Positions 8,541-17,986 of a DNA stretch of 64,000 bases are shown here, piece after piece. Source of the stretch: Flammeovirga pacifica. Lineage in GTDB: Bacteria; Bacteroidota; Bacteroidia; Cytophagales; Flammeovirgaceae. Location of the stretch: contig NZ_JRYR02000002.1 in the NCBI RefSeq assembly GCF_000807855.2, positions 1 through 64,000 of the forward strand. Direction: 5' to 3'. The notes under the pieces are model-generated. The model was not told the origin of the DNA. It was given only the letters and a program-made list of their open reading frames with translations, and searched no databases. A program made the translations under genes and the position numbers. How positions within the stretch are numbered: position 1 is the first letter of the stretch; each line of letters begins with the position of its first letter.

Positions 8541-10814
8541 ATGAAAAACTACACACATTTTTTATGGGTGTGTATTATTGTCTTTCAGTTTTCTTGTACA
8601 CCAAAGCAAGAAAATGTGAATGTCAATATTATACCTCAACCTTTGTCTGTGGAAAAGCAGGCAGGTATTTTTCACCTAACATCAAGTACATCTCTTTATG
8701 CAGCTCCAGAATTTCTTTCTGAAAGCGATCTACTTAAAGGGTTTATCAAGGAGACTGTGGGAGTAACATTGCCGACAAAAGAAAAAGCGGCAACGGCACA
8801 AATTCAATTAATTCAAAATCCTTCTTTAAAGGAGGAGGAGTATATCGTTTCCGTCCAAGAAAATTTGATTACGATAGAGGGAAATGATGGAAGAGCAGTA
8901 CTTTGGGGTATTCAAACTCTGAGACAACTTGTTATGCAACATTCATCGACACTTCCTGCAGTAACAATTAAAGATCAGCCAAGGTTTGGCTACAGAGGTA
9001 TGCATTTGGATGTGGGGAGGCACATGTACCCCATCTCATTTATCAAGAAGTATATTGATATTCTATCCTTACATAAAATCAATACTTTCCATTGGCATTT
9101 AACAGAAGATCAGGGGTGGAGAATTGAAATAAAAAAATATCCTAAACTAACAGAAGTTGGTGGGTTTAGAAAAGGTACAGTCGTAGGACATCACGGTAGT
9201 AGCCAACAATTTGATGGGCAACGTTATGGTGGTTATTATACACAAGAGGAAGTAAAAGAGGTGGTAAAGTACGCACTTGAAAGAGGAGTGGAAACAATTC
9301 CTGAGATTGAACTTCCTGGCCATGCTATGGCTGCTTTGGCGTCTTATCCTCAATTTGGATGTTCTGGAGGACCGTATGAGGTCGCACAAACTTTTGGTGT
9401 TTTTGAAGAGGTGTATTGTGCTGGAAATGAAGCGACATTTCATTTTTTAGAGGACGTATTAGATGAGGTAATGACCTTGTTCCCTTCTAAATACATTCAT
9501 ATAGGTGGGGATGAGTGCCCGAAAACCCAATGGAAAAAATGCCCTAAGTGTCAAAAAAGAATCAAGCAAGAACACCTAAAGGATGAACATGAACTACAAA
9601 GTTATTTTGTTCAGAGAATGGAAAAATACTTGAACAGCAAAGGGAAACGAATGATTGGTTGGGATGAAATCCTAGAGGGCGGTTTAGCACCAAATGCTAC
9701 GGTCATGTCTTGGAGAGGCACAGAAGGAGGCATTGCGGCGGCAAAAGCGCATCATGAGGTGATTATGACTCCGGGAGATCACGTTTACTTCGATCACTAT
9801 CAAACAGAAGATATTACCAATGAACCCCTTCAGGTAGGTGGTTATACATCCGTAAAAGAAGTATATCATTATGAACCTTTGCCTTCCACTTTATCAAAAG
9901 AGGAGCAAAAATACATTATTGGTGTACAAGGAAATGTATGGACGGAATACATGAAAACTCCAGATAAGGTAGAGTACATGATGGTACCAAGAATAGCAGC
10001 TTTATCAGAAATTGCATGGACCAATCCGCAGGATAAAAATTGGAAAGGCTTTAAACATCGCTTAAATTCTTTACGTTTGGTGTACGATCAAATGTCTATT
10101 AATTATGCAAAACACTTATTTAATGTATTGGGAGAGGTAAAAGCAGATACAGTTCAAAAAGCCTTAGTGGCCACTTTGGAAACTACTTCAGACCAGCCCA
10201 TCTATTATACATTAGATGGGAGTGTACCTAACAAAAATAGCAAAGTGTATACTTCAGCCATTGTTATTCAAGAAACAACAGCGTTGAAAGCAACGGTTGT
10301 TCCTAACACCACCTATTTAAGTCGTGAGATCAATTTTCATAAAGCTGCATTTAAACCTTTAGCATTACAATCGACTACATCAGCTACCTATTTTAAATAT
10401 GGAAAGACACCCTTAAACGATGGATTGAGAGGTTCTTTAATTTATAATTCTGGAGCTTGGGTCGGGTTTAACCAAGGAGATTTCTCCTGTGTGATTGATT
10501 TAGAAAAAGAGGAGGAAATATCAAAAGTGACGGTAGGAACTTTGATAAAAATGAAGAAGGGCGTCTTCGGTCCTAATGCCATTAAAATTTTTGTATCAAA
10601 TGATGGGGAAACGTATCAAAAAGCAGGAGAAAAGATACTATCTAAAACAACTCAAAGTACCTCTGATGGAATTACAAATTATGCAGTTCCGATAGAAAAG
10701 ACATCCAAAAGATTTATAAAAGTTGTTCTCCAAAATTACGGTAAGTTGCCTCATTGGCACAACGACGTAGGAAAACAAGCTTACTTGTTTATTGATGAGA
10801 TTATTGTAGAATAA
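8541..10814 (+). CDS. GH20 beta-N-acetylhexosaminidase, lipoprotein
   Basis: Hydrolyses terminal beta-linked GlcNAc/GalNAc. I start at 8541 rather than the longer in-frame ATG at 8442, because from 8541 the protein begins with a clean lipoprotein signal (MKNYTHFLWVCIIVFQFSC). 757 residues. A GH20b-like N-domain (about 25-150) precedes the catalytic barrel, with RGMHLDVGRH, FHWHLTEDQGWRIE and the catalytic pair D324-E325 in HIGGDECPKTQW. The C-terminus carries a chitobiase-type domain (about 545-590, PIYYTLDGSVP) and a discoidin-like beta-sandwich to the end. Upstream of the GH92 locus on the same strand, it suits trimming of N-glycans or other GlcNAc-containing glycans. A convergent terminator follows. 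No clear promoter was recognised in the 250-bp divergent region at 8290-8540. Confidence 0.92.
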   Translation: MKNYTHFLWVCIIVFQFSCTPKQENVNVNIIPQPLSVEKQAGIFHLTSSTSLYAAPEFLSESDLLKGFIKETVGVTLPTKEKAATAQIQLIQNPSLKEEEYIVSVQENLITIEGNDGRAVLWGIQTLRQLVMQHSSTLPAVTIKDQPRFGYRGMHLDVGRHMYPISFIKKYIDILSLHKINTFHWHLTEDQGWRIEIKKYPKLTEVGGFRKGTVVGHHGSSQQFDGQRYGGYYTQEEVKEVVKYALERGVETIPEIELPGHAMAALASYPQFGCSGGPYEVAQTFGVFEEVYCAGNEATFHFLEDVLDEVMTLFPSKYIHIGGDECPKTQWKKCPKCQKRIKQEHLKDEHELQSYFVQRMEKYLNSKGKRMIGWDEILEGGLAPNATVMSWRGTEGGIAAAKAHHEVIMTPGDHVYFDHYQTEDITNEPLQVGGYTSVKEVYHYEPLPSTLSKEEQKYIIGVQGNVWTEYMKTPDKVEYMMVPRIAALSEIAWTNPQDKNWKGFKHRLNSLRLVYDQMSINYAKHLFNVLGEVKADTVQKALVATLETTSDQPIYYTLDGSVPNKNSKVYTSAIVIQETTALKATVVPNTTYLSREINFHKAAFKPLALQSTTSATYFKYGKTPLNDGLRGSLIYNSGAWVGFNQGDFSCVIDLEKEEEISKVTVGTLIKMKKGVFGPNAIKIFVSNDGETYQKAGEKILSKTTQSTSDGITNYAVPIEKTSKRFIKVVLQNYGKLPHWHNDVGKQAYLFIDEIIVE

Positions 10815-10857
10815 AAAAAACAGCTGTAGGTAATTAATTTACTTGCAGCTGTTTTTT
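10815..10857. terminator. Bidirectional intrinsic terminator between convergent genes
   Basis: AAAAAACAGCTG and CAGCTGTTTTTT form a perfect 12-bp inverted repeat around a 19-nt loop that can pair further. A T-tract on either strand serves the GH20 gene (plus) and the gene ending at 10872 (minus). Confidence 0.85.
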
Positions 10858-10871
10858 GCTTGTTAGTTTGT

Positions 10872-11765
10872 TTACCTACTCGCATCCATTGGTAAAACAT
10901 CCACATACATGTTTAGCTTCCCTTTTTTAATGATCCATTTTTCAAAAACATCTTCTTTGAAGAAATAACCAGGAGAGGTACCTATTGCAGCAGAGATAGA
11001 GAAAAATCTTCTGCCTTCGTTTTGTTGCTCACTATCTACCCATTGTAGGGCAACACCCACTTTTTTTTGTGATGGCTGTAGGATGATATCATAAGCAGAT
11101 AGATCAAGTTGGTACCAACCAAGAAAACTATCCTCTAGGTCGAATAAAATATCTTTTTGATGTAAAAGAGTAGTAGGTTTCCCTTTTTCGATGGTATAAA
11201 ATTTTAATCGGAATTTGATTAATCGGTAATTATTACTGCTAATATGAAAGTTGAGGGAGTTTACTTTACCCAAAGATTTGATCGGGTAGATCATCCCTTT
11301 TTCCCTCCCTAAGTTATTAGGATCATTCTCTCCCCAAATACTATAGTAAGCATGAAATAAAGGTAAAAAAGTACTCGATTTCCCTAGTTTTTTAGACTTG
11401 ATTTTGTTTGGTTTTTTGCCTTTTTTATTCTTTGAAAACACAGCCACTTCATTCAATTGGGTAATAGAAGGTTGTAATTGAATAGTACTATTTTGTTGTA
11501 ATTGATCAAATGATATTTCAAAAGTTTCATAGCCGATGCAGGAAATTTGAATCTTAGCTTTTTGATCAATACCTTCCGGTAGAGGTAGTTTAAATTTACC
11601 ATCACTATTTGATATAGTTCCATGAGTAAGTCCTTCGAAACCAAGGGAAGCATAAGCAACAGGAAGCTGCTTTTCTGTGTCGATTATAGTACCTACAATT
11701 GAAGGTTGTGCATGTAGAAGTACACACAAAAATAAAAAGTTTGCGATTAAGAGAGTTTTCATCAT
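10872..11765 (-). CDS. Exported carboxypeptidase-like regulatory domain protein
   Basis: 297 residues with a signal peptide (about 1-19, ending LLHAQ). Residues 20-105 match the carboxypeptidase D regulatory-like fold that also opens SusC proteins (IVGTIIDTEKQLPVAYASL, SNSDGKFKLPL, ISCIGYETFEI). A basic Lys-rich linker (about 110-130) follows, then about 165 residues with no motif I recognise; alternating hydrophobic pattern suggests a beta-sandwich. It is too short to be a TonB receptor and has no plug or barrel. There is no operon partner on its strand. Function unknown; a cell-surface or periplasmic role is inferred from the signal peptide. Confidence 0.7.
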   Translation of the reverse strand: MMKTLLIANFLFLCVLLHAQPSIVGTIIDTEKQLPVAYASLGFEGLTHGTISNSDGKFKLPLPEGIDQKAKIQISCIGYETFEISFDQLQQNSTIQLQPSITQLNEVAVFSKNKKGKKPNKIKSKKLGKSSTFLPLFHAYYSIWGENDPNNLGREKGMIYPIKSLGKVNSLNFHISSNNYRLIKFRLKFYTIEKGKPTTLLHQKDILFDLEDSFLGWYQLDLSAYDIILQPSQKKVGVALQWVDSEQQNEGRRFFSISAAIGTSPGYFFKEDVFEKWIIKKGKLNMYVDVLPMDASR

Positions 11766-12046
11766 TTTGGTTTAAATGTCTACTCCTAAGACAAGATCTG
11801 CTTGAATTAAGTTGAAAGGTTTAAAAAATATCTATCAACTAATTTCTGAGTAGTATTATTGAATGGTATGCAAGCTTGTACTTAAAATATTAGATGTCTT
11901 TGTTTTTAGTACTATTTATTTTGTTATCCTTTCAATTTAGGTGTTGAATTATATTAACAATGCAATAATATTTTCAAACAAATTATCTTATAAATTAGCC
12001 ATTAAATAGATGAAATGTAATTACCTATATAACTAAACGATTAACA

Positions 12047-12529
12047 ATGACTGAAAATGAACTAGAGCTTTTATTTAAAACCCATTATAAAATGCTCTGT
12101 CTTTTTTGTTGTCGAATTATTAAAGATGAAGATACAGCTAGGGATATTGTGCAAGAGTGTTTTATTAAATTTTGGGATAAATTTGAAGAAATTGATTCTC
12201 CCGAATTTGGTAAATCGTATTTGTATACTTTAGTGCGTAACAAGTCTCTTGATTATTTAAAATCATTAAGGGTATCGAAAACAATTCCGTTGACAGAAAA
12301 TATTGATGCTATGGAGCAGTTCTATTCCTCTTTGGAATATTCTGATCTTGAGCGTAAATACCTTTCTGCGTTAGATGAATTACCAGAAAAATGTAAAACG
12401 ATATTCTTAAAAAGTAGAGATGAGCAGCTTTCTAATAAAGAAATTGCTACTCAACTCAACCTTTCTGTAAAAACTGTTGAAGGGCATATTACTAAAGCAA
12501 TAAAGCACTTGAAACTAGCTTTGAAATAG
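12047..12529 (+). CDS. ECF RNA polymerase sigma factor of the mannosidase locus
   Basis: 160 residues, typical for ECF sigma-70. Region 2 lies at about 8-75 (LFKTHYKMLCLFCCRIIKDE, RDIVQECFIKFWDKF) and region 4 at about 100-158 (LDELPEKCKTIFLKSRDEQL, a helix-turn-helix in SNKEIATQLNLSVKTVEGHI). The cognate anti-sigma is probably the FecR at 13598, and the signal probably enters through the STN domain of SusC at 14645; this chain is established for Bacteroidota sigma/FecR/SusC loci. Unusually, a gene on the opposite strand separates sigma from FecR, with only 3 bp between the two stop codons. Confidence 0.93.
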   Translation: MTENELELLFKTHYKMLCLFCCRIIKDEDTARDIVQECFIKFWDKFEEIDSPEFGKSYLYTLVRNKSLDYLKSLRVSKTIPLTENIDAMEQFYSSLEYSDLERKYLSALDELPEKCKTIFLKSRDEQLSNKEIATQLNLSVKTVEGHITKAIKHLKLALK

Positions 12530-12532
12530 CTA

Positions 12533-13372
12533 TTAGACTGTTTTATTCTCCTTAATATAATTTTGATAATCTTCCCAATGTTCATCAATGGTTTTATCTG
12601 ACTCTAATACCAATTGAAGTGCGGAAGTCCAATCCCAATTCTCTAAAAGAATACAACTTCTATTTAATTTTCTAGCAAAATCAGGATCATAAGTATCTTT
12701 TAGATATTTAATAAAATAACCACTGGTAGTGTAGCCATCGTTCCAATGCCCCCCTAATTTAATTTTTCTCTTATGGTACCCTTTTTCAATTCTAACATAA
12801 TCTGCTAGGCCTTCAATAAACCCAAAGAAGTCGTCTCCCTTTTTGTAGACACCAGCATTTTTAGGCTCATATTGATAACCATGGACAATTTCATGATACA
12901 ATACTCCTTTTATTTCAAAATAGATAGAATCATCATTATGACTGCTCTCAAATGTTTTTTCTATATGCTTTGTACTAAATTTAATGCCTATTGCCGGGGG
13001 TGCTCCATATTTTTCCGAAATCCCATCATATCTCTTTAGAGTATAAGTGATTTTTTTTATGGGTTGAATTTCTCCATCAATGATTTCTTTTGGAGTGTAA
13101 ATCATTTCTGCGACTTCTTGAGCATGTTGCTGAATATAAGCCGTTGGGTTGGTTACTAAACGGTGATAGATCTTATGACCTTGACTACTTGAGTCCTCGT
13201 TGATAAAATCGATTGTTGGTTTTACAAAGTGAGGGTTTTCTTCAAAAATTTCAGTATTCTCATTAGAAGAATTCTTGCTGATATTCGTGTCGTTTGTTGA
13301 TACTGCTGTACAGCTAAACACCAATATTAGCAACCCAAAAATGAGTGGCTTGTGTAATAATTTAGTTTTCAT
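12533..13372 (-). CDS. Basic-secretory-protein-like putative zinc peptidase, lipoprotein
   Basis: 279 residues starting with a lipoprotein signal (LILVFSC, C21). After a Ser/Asn-rich linker (22-60), the domain resembles the plant basic secretory protein family (PF04450): the zinc-binding HExxH is present as H160-E161-I-V-H164, followed by GYQYEP, a conserved EGLADYVR segment that could supply the third ligand, and YTTSGYFIKYL near residue 220. Members are thought to be metallopeptidases, but activity is poorly established. The gene is encoded antisense between the ECF sigma factor and its anti-sigma factor, so it may be an insertion into the regulatory module or a co-regulated glycoprotein protease. 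The latter is speculative. Confidence 0.82.
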   Translation of the reverse strand: MKTKLLHKPLIFGLLILVFSCTAVSTNDTNISKNSSNENTEIFEENPHFVKPTIDFINEDSSSQGHKIYHRLVTNPTAYIQQHAQEVAEMIYTPKEIIDGEIQPIKKITYTLKRYDGISEKYGAPPAIGIKFSTKHIEKTFESSHNDDSIYFEIKGVLYHEIVHGYQYEPKNAGVYKKGDDFFGFIEGLADYVRIEKGYHKRKIKLGGHWNDGYTTSGYFIKYLKDTYDPDFARKLNRSCILLENWDWTSALQLVLESDKTIDEHWEDYQNYIKENKTV

Positions 13373-13597
13373 TTCAATTGTTGTTTATAGGTTTATCAAT
13401 TTAATTGCTTTCAATTTGTAAACGAATTAGGAGGTTTAAACCCTTGTTGATGTGTAGTATTTTTTTTGATTTATATTTTTATCGCATTGTAAATGACTGT
13501 TATTCAGTCTTATATTGATTAGTTGAGTTTTTTTATTTTTTTTTTCAAGGGTAGGACATCAAAAAATCGTTACAGGTGTAGAGAAAACAATTAATAA

Positions 13598-14497
13598 TTG
13601 AAAGAGAATAAAAACATATCGAATAATTTCAACGAAGAGGCTGAACTTGATTTCCTTTTATCATCTTTAAGTAAAAAGAAAAATAAAGGAGAAGTAAATC
13701 AGGCATGGAAAAAAGTTGTACGTAAACATAGTTATCAGCAAAAAACGAAGGAGCGTAAAATTTATTTCTATGCGGCGTCTATGGCAGCAATGTTAGTACT
13801 TACTATTGGAAGCTTCTTTTACAATAGTATTCTTAGCGATAAAGAAATACAGTGGCAGAGTGTCAATGTGGCTCAAAATAATAGAGCTTCGATTGTACTT
13901 CCAGATGGAACAAGTGTTTTATTAAATTCTGATTCTGAATTACTATACCCATCTGATTTTAGTAAAGAAAATAGAATTGTAAAACTTAAAGGGACCGCAT
14001 TATTTGATGTAGTAACTGACAAAGAGAACGTTTTTAATGTCTTATCAGATTCTATGAATATAGAAGTTTTAGGGACCAAATTTGTGGTAACAGCAAATAA
14101 TGAAGACGGTGTGTATCAAACTACATTATTAAGAGGAAAGGTTGATGTTGTATTTCCACAGAGGAAACAAAAAATACAAATGAAGCCTCAAGATCAATTG
14201 TACTTAAATACCAATTCAGGGAGACTCTTAGCACAGAAAGTAAATACAACTTTATGGAATAATGCGATAGAGAATGATATTATTAGAATAAAAAATAAAA
14301 GTTTTAAATATTTAGTAGATGTACTAAGTATTCGTTATCAAAAAAAAATATATACACTAGACTCTAAATTATTAAAAGAACAAATCACCTTTACAATCCA
14401 TAATGAAGACCTCAATCAATTGTTAGAAGTACTTAAAGAGATCTTAGAAGTAGATTATAAAGAAACAACACACGGAATAGAATTATTTAAAAAGTAA
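13598..14497 (+). CDS. FecR-type anti-sigma factor, TTG start
   Basis: 299 residues. The start is TTG at 13598: an in-frame TAA lies directly before it, and the next in-frame ATG falls inside the membrane helix, which would remove the cytoplasmic sigma-binding domain. Order: cytoplasmic domain (about 1-58), one membrane helix (about 60-80, FYAASMAAMLVLTIGSFFY), FecR domain (about 90-200, RASIVLPDGTSVLLNSDS, FNVLSDSMNIEVLGTKFVV) and a C-terminal STN-like DUF4974 domain (about 230-298). It should hold the ECF sigma factor at 12047 inactive until the STN domain of SusC engages its periplasmic part. Confidence 0.92.
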   Translation: MKENKNISNNFNEEAELDFLLSSLSKKKNKGEVNQAWKKVVRKHSYQQKTKERKIYFYAASMAAMLVLTIGSFFYNSILSDKEIQWQSVNVAQNNRASIVLPDGTSVLLNSDSELLYPSDFSKENRIVKLKGTALFDVVTDKENVFNVLSDSMNIEVLGTKFVVTANNEDGVYQTTLLRGKVDVVFPQRKQKIQMKPQDQLYLNTNSGRLLAQKVNTTLWNNAIENDIIRIKNKSFKYLVDVLSIRYQKKIYTLDSKLLKEQITFTIHNEDLNQLLEVLKEILEVDYKETTHGIELFKK

Positions 14498-14644
14498 AAC
14501 AATACAAAAATCATCGAGCATGCTAAACTGCATTTTAGATTTTATTTAAAATGAGAATGGGCAAGTATTGCCTAAAATTAAACTACCAATCAATTCCTAA
14601 AGGATAGGAAAGAAATGAACTATTATAACAAGTAATTAAATTTT

Positions 14645-17600
14645 ATGAAAAAATTACATTACCAATTGAAAAACATATCATTACTGATTATTACTTCACT
14701 ATTACTTTTTTCATTTAACGAAATTGATCAAATCAGAATTCATTTGAGTTCTTCATCAATTTCTCTTAGACAAATGATTTCAGAAATTGAAGACGGCACA
14801 TCATATTCTTTTTATTATAGCCACAATGATATTAATGATGAAGCACTCTTAGAACTTAAAAGTTATCAAGATGATAATATTCAAAATATCTTAGAAGAAG
14901 TATCTAAGCAATTAAATATCAATTATAAGATCAATGGGAATCACATCCTTTTAGATAAGAAAATTGAAGAACATAAAGCGATTATTCCTATTGCCCCAAA
15001 TGTAGAGCAGGATAAAATTAAAATTTCAGGTGTAATTCGAGCAGGAGATGATAAACAGCCTTTACCTAGTGCCACTGTCTTAATTAAAGGAACAACCTAT
15101 GGTGCAGTGACCGATATGGATGGTAATTTTACAATCGAAGCCGATAAAGGAGATGTACTTGTATTTTCTTATACTGGTTATCTTGCAAAAGAAATTACGT
15201 TAACTACTCAAAGTAAATTAGATGTAAGCCTAGATCCTGATGCCACTCAACTCGAAGAGGTTGTTTTGGTTGGTTATACGCAAATTAAAAAAACACAGAT
15301 GACAGGTTCTACTTCTAAAGTGAATACTGAAAACCTAGAGACTATGCCTACTACTTCTTTAGAAGAAAGGTTACAAGGGCAAGCACCTGGTTTATTAATT
15401 TCTTCTGGTTCAGGACAGCCGGGTTCAGATGATGTAAGTATAAGAATACGTGGTACAGGTTCTATTAACGGATCAAATACACCTCTTTATATTATGGATG
15501 GTGTGATGGTAGAACCTGCTCAATTTGCTGCAGTAAACCCTAATGACATTGAAAATATTAATGTACTTAAAGATGCATCTGCAACAGCAATTTATGGATC
15601 TAGAGGAGCTAATGGTGTCATTTTGATTACCACAAAACAAGGAACAGCTGGCAAGACTAAATTTAATTATAGAACACAATTTGGTGTATCTACCCCAACA
15701 AAAAATCCTACTGAGATGATGAACTCAGAGGAATCTATTGCTTATCAAACTATTGTAGGTAATCAACGTTCTGAATACGGAGGAAATTCTGCTTTACCTT
15801 TAACTAGATTACTATATCTTGAGACAAAAGAAAAAAATGGAGAATTAACTAATCCTTCTGAAATAGCAGAATTAAACTCAGGTAGATCCACTTTATCTAA
15901 AGCAAGAAGTACTGATACTAATTGGAATGATAAAATGTTGAAGCCAGGTTATACTATGATGCATGAATTATCTGCATCTGGAGGTAATGAGAAAACAAAA
16001 TTCTTTGCTTCTGGTAACTATTTTTCTCAGGAAGGTAATATTGAAAATTCAAGTATCGAAAGAGTAACTGGTCGACTTAATCTAACACATAAAGCGTCTG
16101 AAAAATTAAGTTTTGGTACGAATCTTTCTCTTGGTTATGCTAAAGAACAATTATCTGATCCAGCAACAGGCGAAGGTCGTTTTAGCTGGATGAACCCTTT
16201 CTTTACTACATACCTAGCTTATCCTTTTGAAGATCCTGAGACTTGGAATTCAAAAGATAACCCTTATTTATTGACGAAATATACAAATAGAACAAGGGAG
16301 TCAGTAAAAATTATTGCTGCGGCACATGTTGATTATAAATTTACAGATTGGTTGTCTTTTAGATCAAATGTAGGTACAGACTACAAACAAAGTTTTGACC
16401 ATCACGTTATTTCGGGGCAACACCCTGCTGCCGCAACTTATAATGGTAGTATGAGTCAGGCGGTAGAATTTAGAAATCAATATACCTTCACAAATACATT
16501 AAACTTTAATAAAACGATTAATGGTAAGCATGCTTTTAATGGGGTTGTTGGTATGGAAATGTACAGTGGAAGTTATAGAGGAATGAATCAAGTAGGTTAT
16601 GATATTGATGATAACTTATGGGATTCTCCAGCAGGTATTGGTGATAAAACAGGGGCATCGGCTCGACCTCCACAAATTGGTGGTGGATTGTCGATGAATA
16701 GATTAATGTCTTATTTCACACAATGGAATTATACCTATAATAACAAGTATAACTTATCTGCAAGTTTAAGACATGATACCTCTTCGAAATTCCAAGGTGA
16801 TAATGCAAGTGCGTTATTCTATTCTATAGGTGGTTCATGGAATATGAGTCAGGAAGATGCTTTTAAAAGTATAGATCAATTATCTATGCTTCGTTTAAGA
16901 ACGAGTTATGGTACAACAGGTAATCAAGATGGTGTGGGTGATTTTGAAACTTACGGTGGATATTCAAGAATTTCTTATGCAGGTCAATCAGGAATGTATC
17001 ACTCTCAAATTGGTAACCCTAATTTAAAGTGGGAAACGTCAGCACAATTTAACCTTGGTTTAGATTTCGGTTTGTTTGATGATCGTATTTCTGGTTCAGT
17101 AGATTATTACAATATCACTACCAAAGATTTATTTATGAATAAGCAAGTATCGCTTACTTCTGGATATGGTAGTATAACAACCAATGCAGGTAGTGTTAGA
17201 AATGCAGGTATTGAATTCGCCATCAATGCTGATGTGGTGAGACAACAAGATTTCACGTGGAATTTAGGTTTTAACTTTACTTTCAACAAAAACGAATTAC
17301 TTGATCTTGGTTCTTGGGATGATGGATCGGGATATTTTGTTAACGGAGATTATATATACCAAGAAGGTCAGTCTTTGGGTACTTGGTATATGGTTGAATG
17401 GGCTGGAATTAACCCCGATAATGGAGAGGTTTTATTTGTAGGACCTGGCGGTGAATTAACAGAAGATTATAACTCGGCACCAAAATCGGCAAATTTAGGT
17501 AACTCTGAAGTGCCTTTCTTTGGTGGTATAACTACAAACTGGAAATACAAGAATTTAAGCCTAAGTATGTTATTTACTTATTCTGTAGGGAATACAGTAA

Positions 17601-17980
17601 TGAACGCCAATAGATGGTATATTGATAACCCTTCAGAATTTAATGGTAACAAGCCAAAGAAACTACTTAATATTTGGCAAAACCCTGGTGACATCACCGA
17701 TGTACCTAAAGCAGATGCAAAATATGTAAGTCCCTATGCTTCTCATTTCTTAGAAGATGCCTCTTACTTAAGACTTAAAAATGTACGTCTTGCTTATTAC
17801 CTACAATCAGAACGATTAGAAAAAGTGGGTATTAGAGGTTTGAATATGTTTGTTCAAGCACAAAATTTATTTACTGTAACAGGATATACAGGTCCTGATC
17901 CAGAATTAAGTGGAGCATATGATTTTTCTGCATATCCAGCTCCTAGGATTTATACAATTGGTTTTGATTTATCATTCTAA
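14645..17980 (+). CDS. SusC-family TonB-dependent transducer with STN domain
   Basis: 1111 residues; outer-membrane importer of oligosaccharides. Signal peptide at about 1-24, STN (secretin/TonB N-terminal) domain at about 30-100, carboxypeptidase-like domain at about 127-200 (KISGVIRAGDDKQPLPSATV, DMDGNFTIEA), TonB plug at about 205-325 (VLVGYTQIKKTQMTGS, LYIMDGVMVEPA, DASATAIYGSRGANGVI), then the 22-strand barrel ending in the aromatic YTIGFDLSF. The STN domain marks it as a signalling transducer acting through the FecR upstream. SusD follows after 6 bp. Mannosidase genes downstream suggest mannose-rich glycans as ligand. Confidence 0.95.
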   Translation: MKKLHYQLKNISLLIITSLLLFSFNEIDQIRIHLSSSSISLRQMISEIEDGTSYSFYYSHNDINDEALLELKSYQDDNIQNILEEVSKQLNINYKINGNHILLDKKIEEHKAIIPIAPNVEQDKIKISGVIRAGDDKQPLPSATVLIKGTTYGAVTDMDGNFTIEADKGDVLVFSYTGYLAKEITLTTQSKLDVSLDPDATQLEEVVLVGYTQIKKTQMTGSTSKVNTENLETMPTTSLEERLQGQAPGLLISSGSGQPGSDDVSIRIRGTGSINGSNTPLYIMDGVMVEPAQFAAVNPNDIENINVLKDASATAIYGSRGANGVILITTKQGTAGKTKFNYRTQFGVSTPTKNPTEMMNSEESIAYQTIVGNQRSEYGGNSALPLTRLLYLETKEKNGELTNPSEIAELNSGRSTLSKARSTDTNWNDKMLKPGYTMMHELSASGGNEKTKFFASGNYFSQEGNIENSSIERVTGRLNLTHKASEKLSFGTNLSLGYAKEQLSDPATGEGRFSWMNPFFTTYLAYPFEDPETWNSKDNPYLLTKYTNRTRESVKIIAAAHVDYKFTDWLSFRSNVGTDYKQSFDHHVISGQHPAAATYNGSMSQAVEFRNQYTFTNTLNFNKTINGKHAFNGVVGMEMYSGSYRGMNQVGYDIDDNLWDSPAGIGDKTGASARPPQIGGGLSMNRLMSYFTQWNYTYNNKYNLSASLRHDTSSKFQGDNASALFYSIGGSWNMSQEDAFKSIDQLSMLRLRTSYGTTGNQDGVGDFETYGGYSRISYAGQSGMYHSQIGNPNLKWETSAQFNLGLDFGLFDDRISGSVDYYNITTKDLFMNKQVSLTSGYGSITTNAGSVRNAGIEFAINADVVRQQDFTWNLGFNFTFNKNELLDLGSWDDGSGYFVNGDYIYQEGQSLGTWYMVEWAGINPDNGEVLFVGPGGELTEDYNSAPKSANLGNSEVPFFGGITTNWKYKNLSLSMLFTYSVGNTVMNANRWYIDNPSEFNGNKPKKLLNIWQNPGDITDVPKADAKYVSPYASHFLEDASYLRLKNVRLAYYLQSERLEKVGIRGLNMFVQAQNLFTVTGYTGPDPELSGAYDFSAYPAPRIYTIGFDLSF

Positions 17981-17986
17981 CACCTA

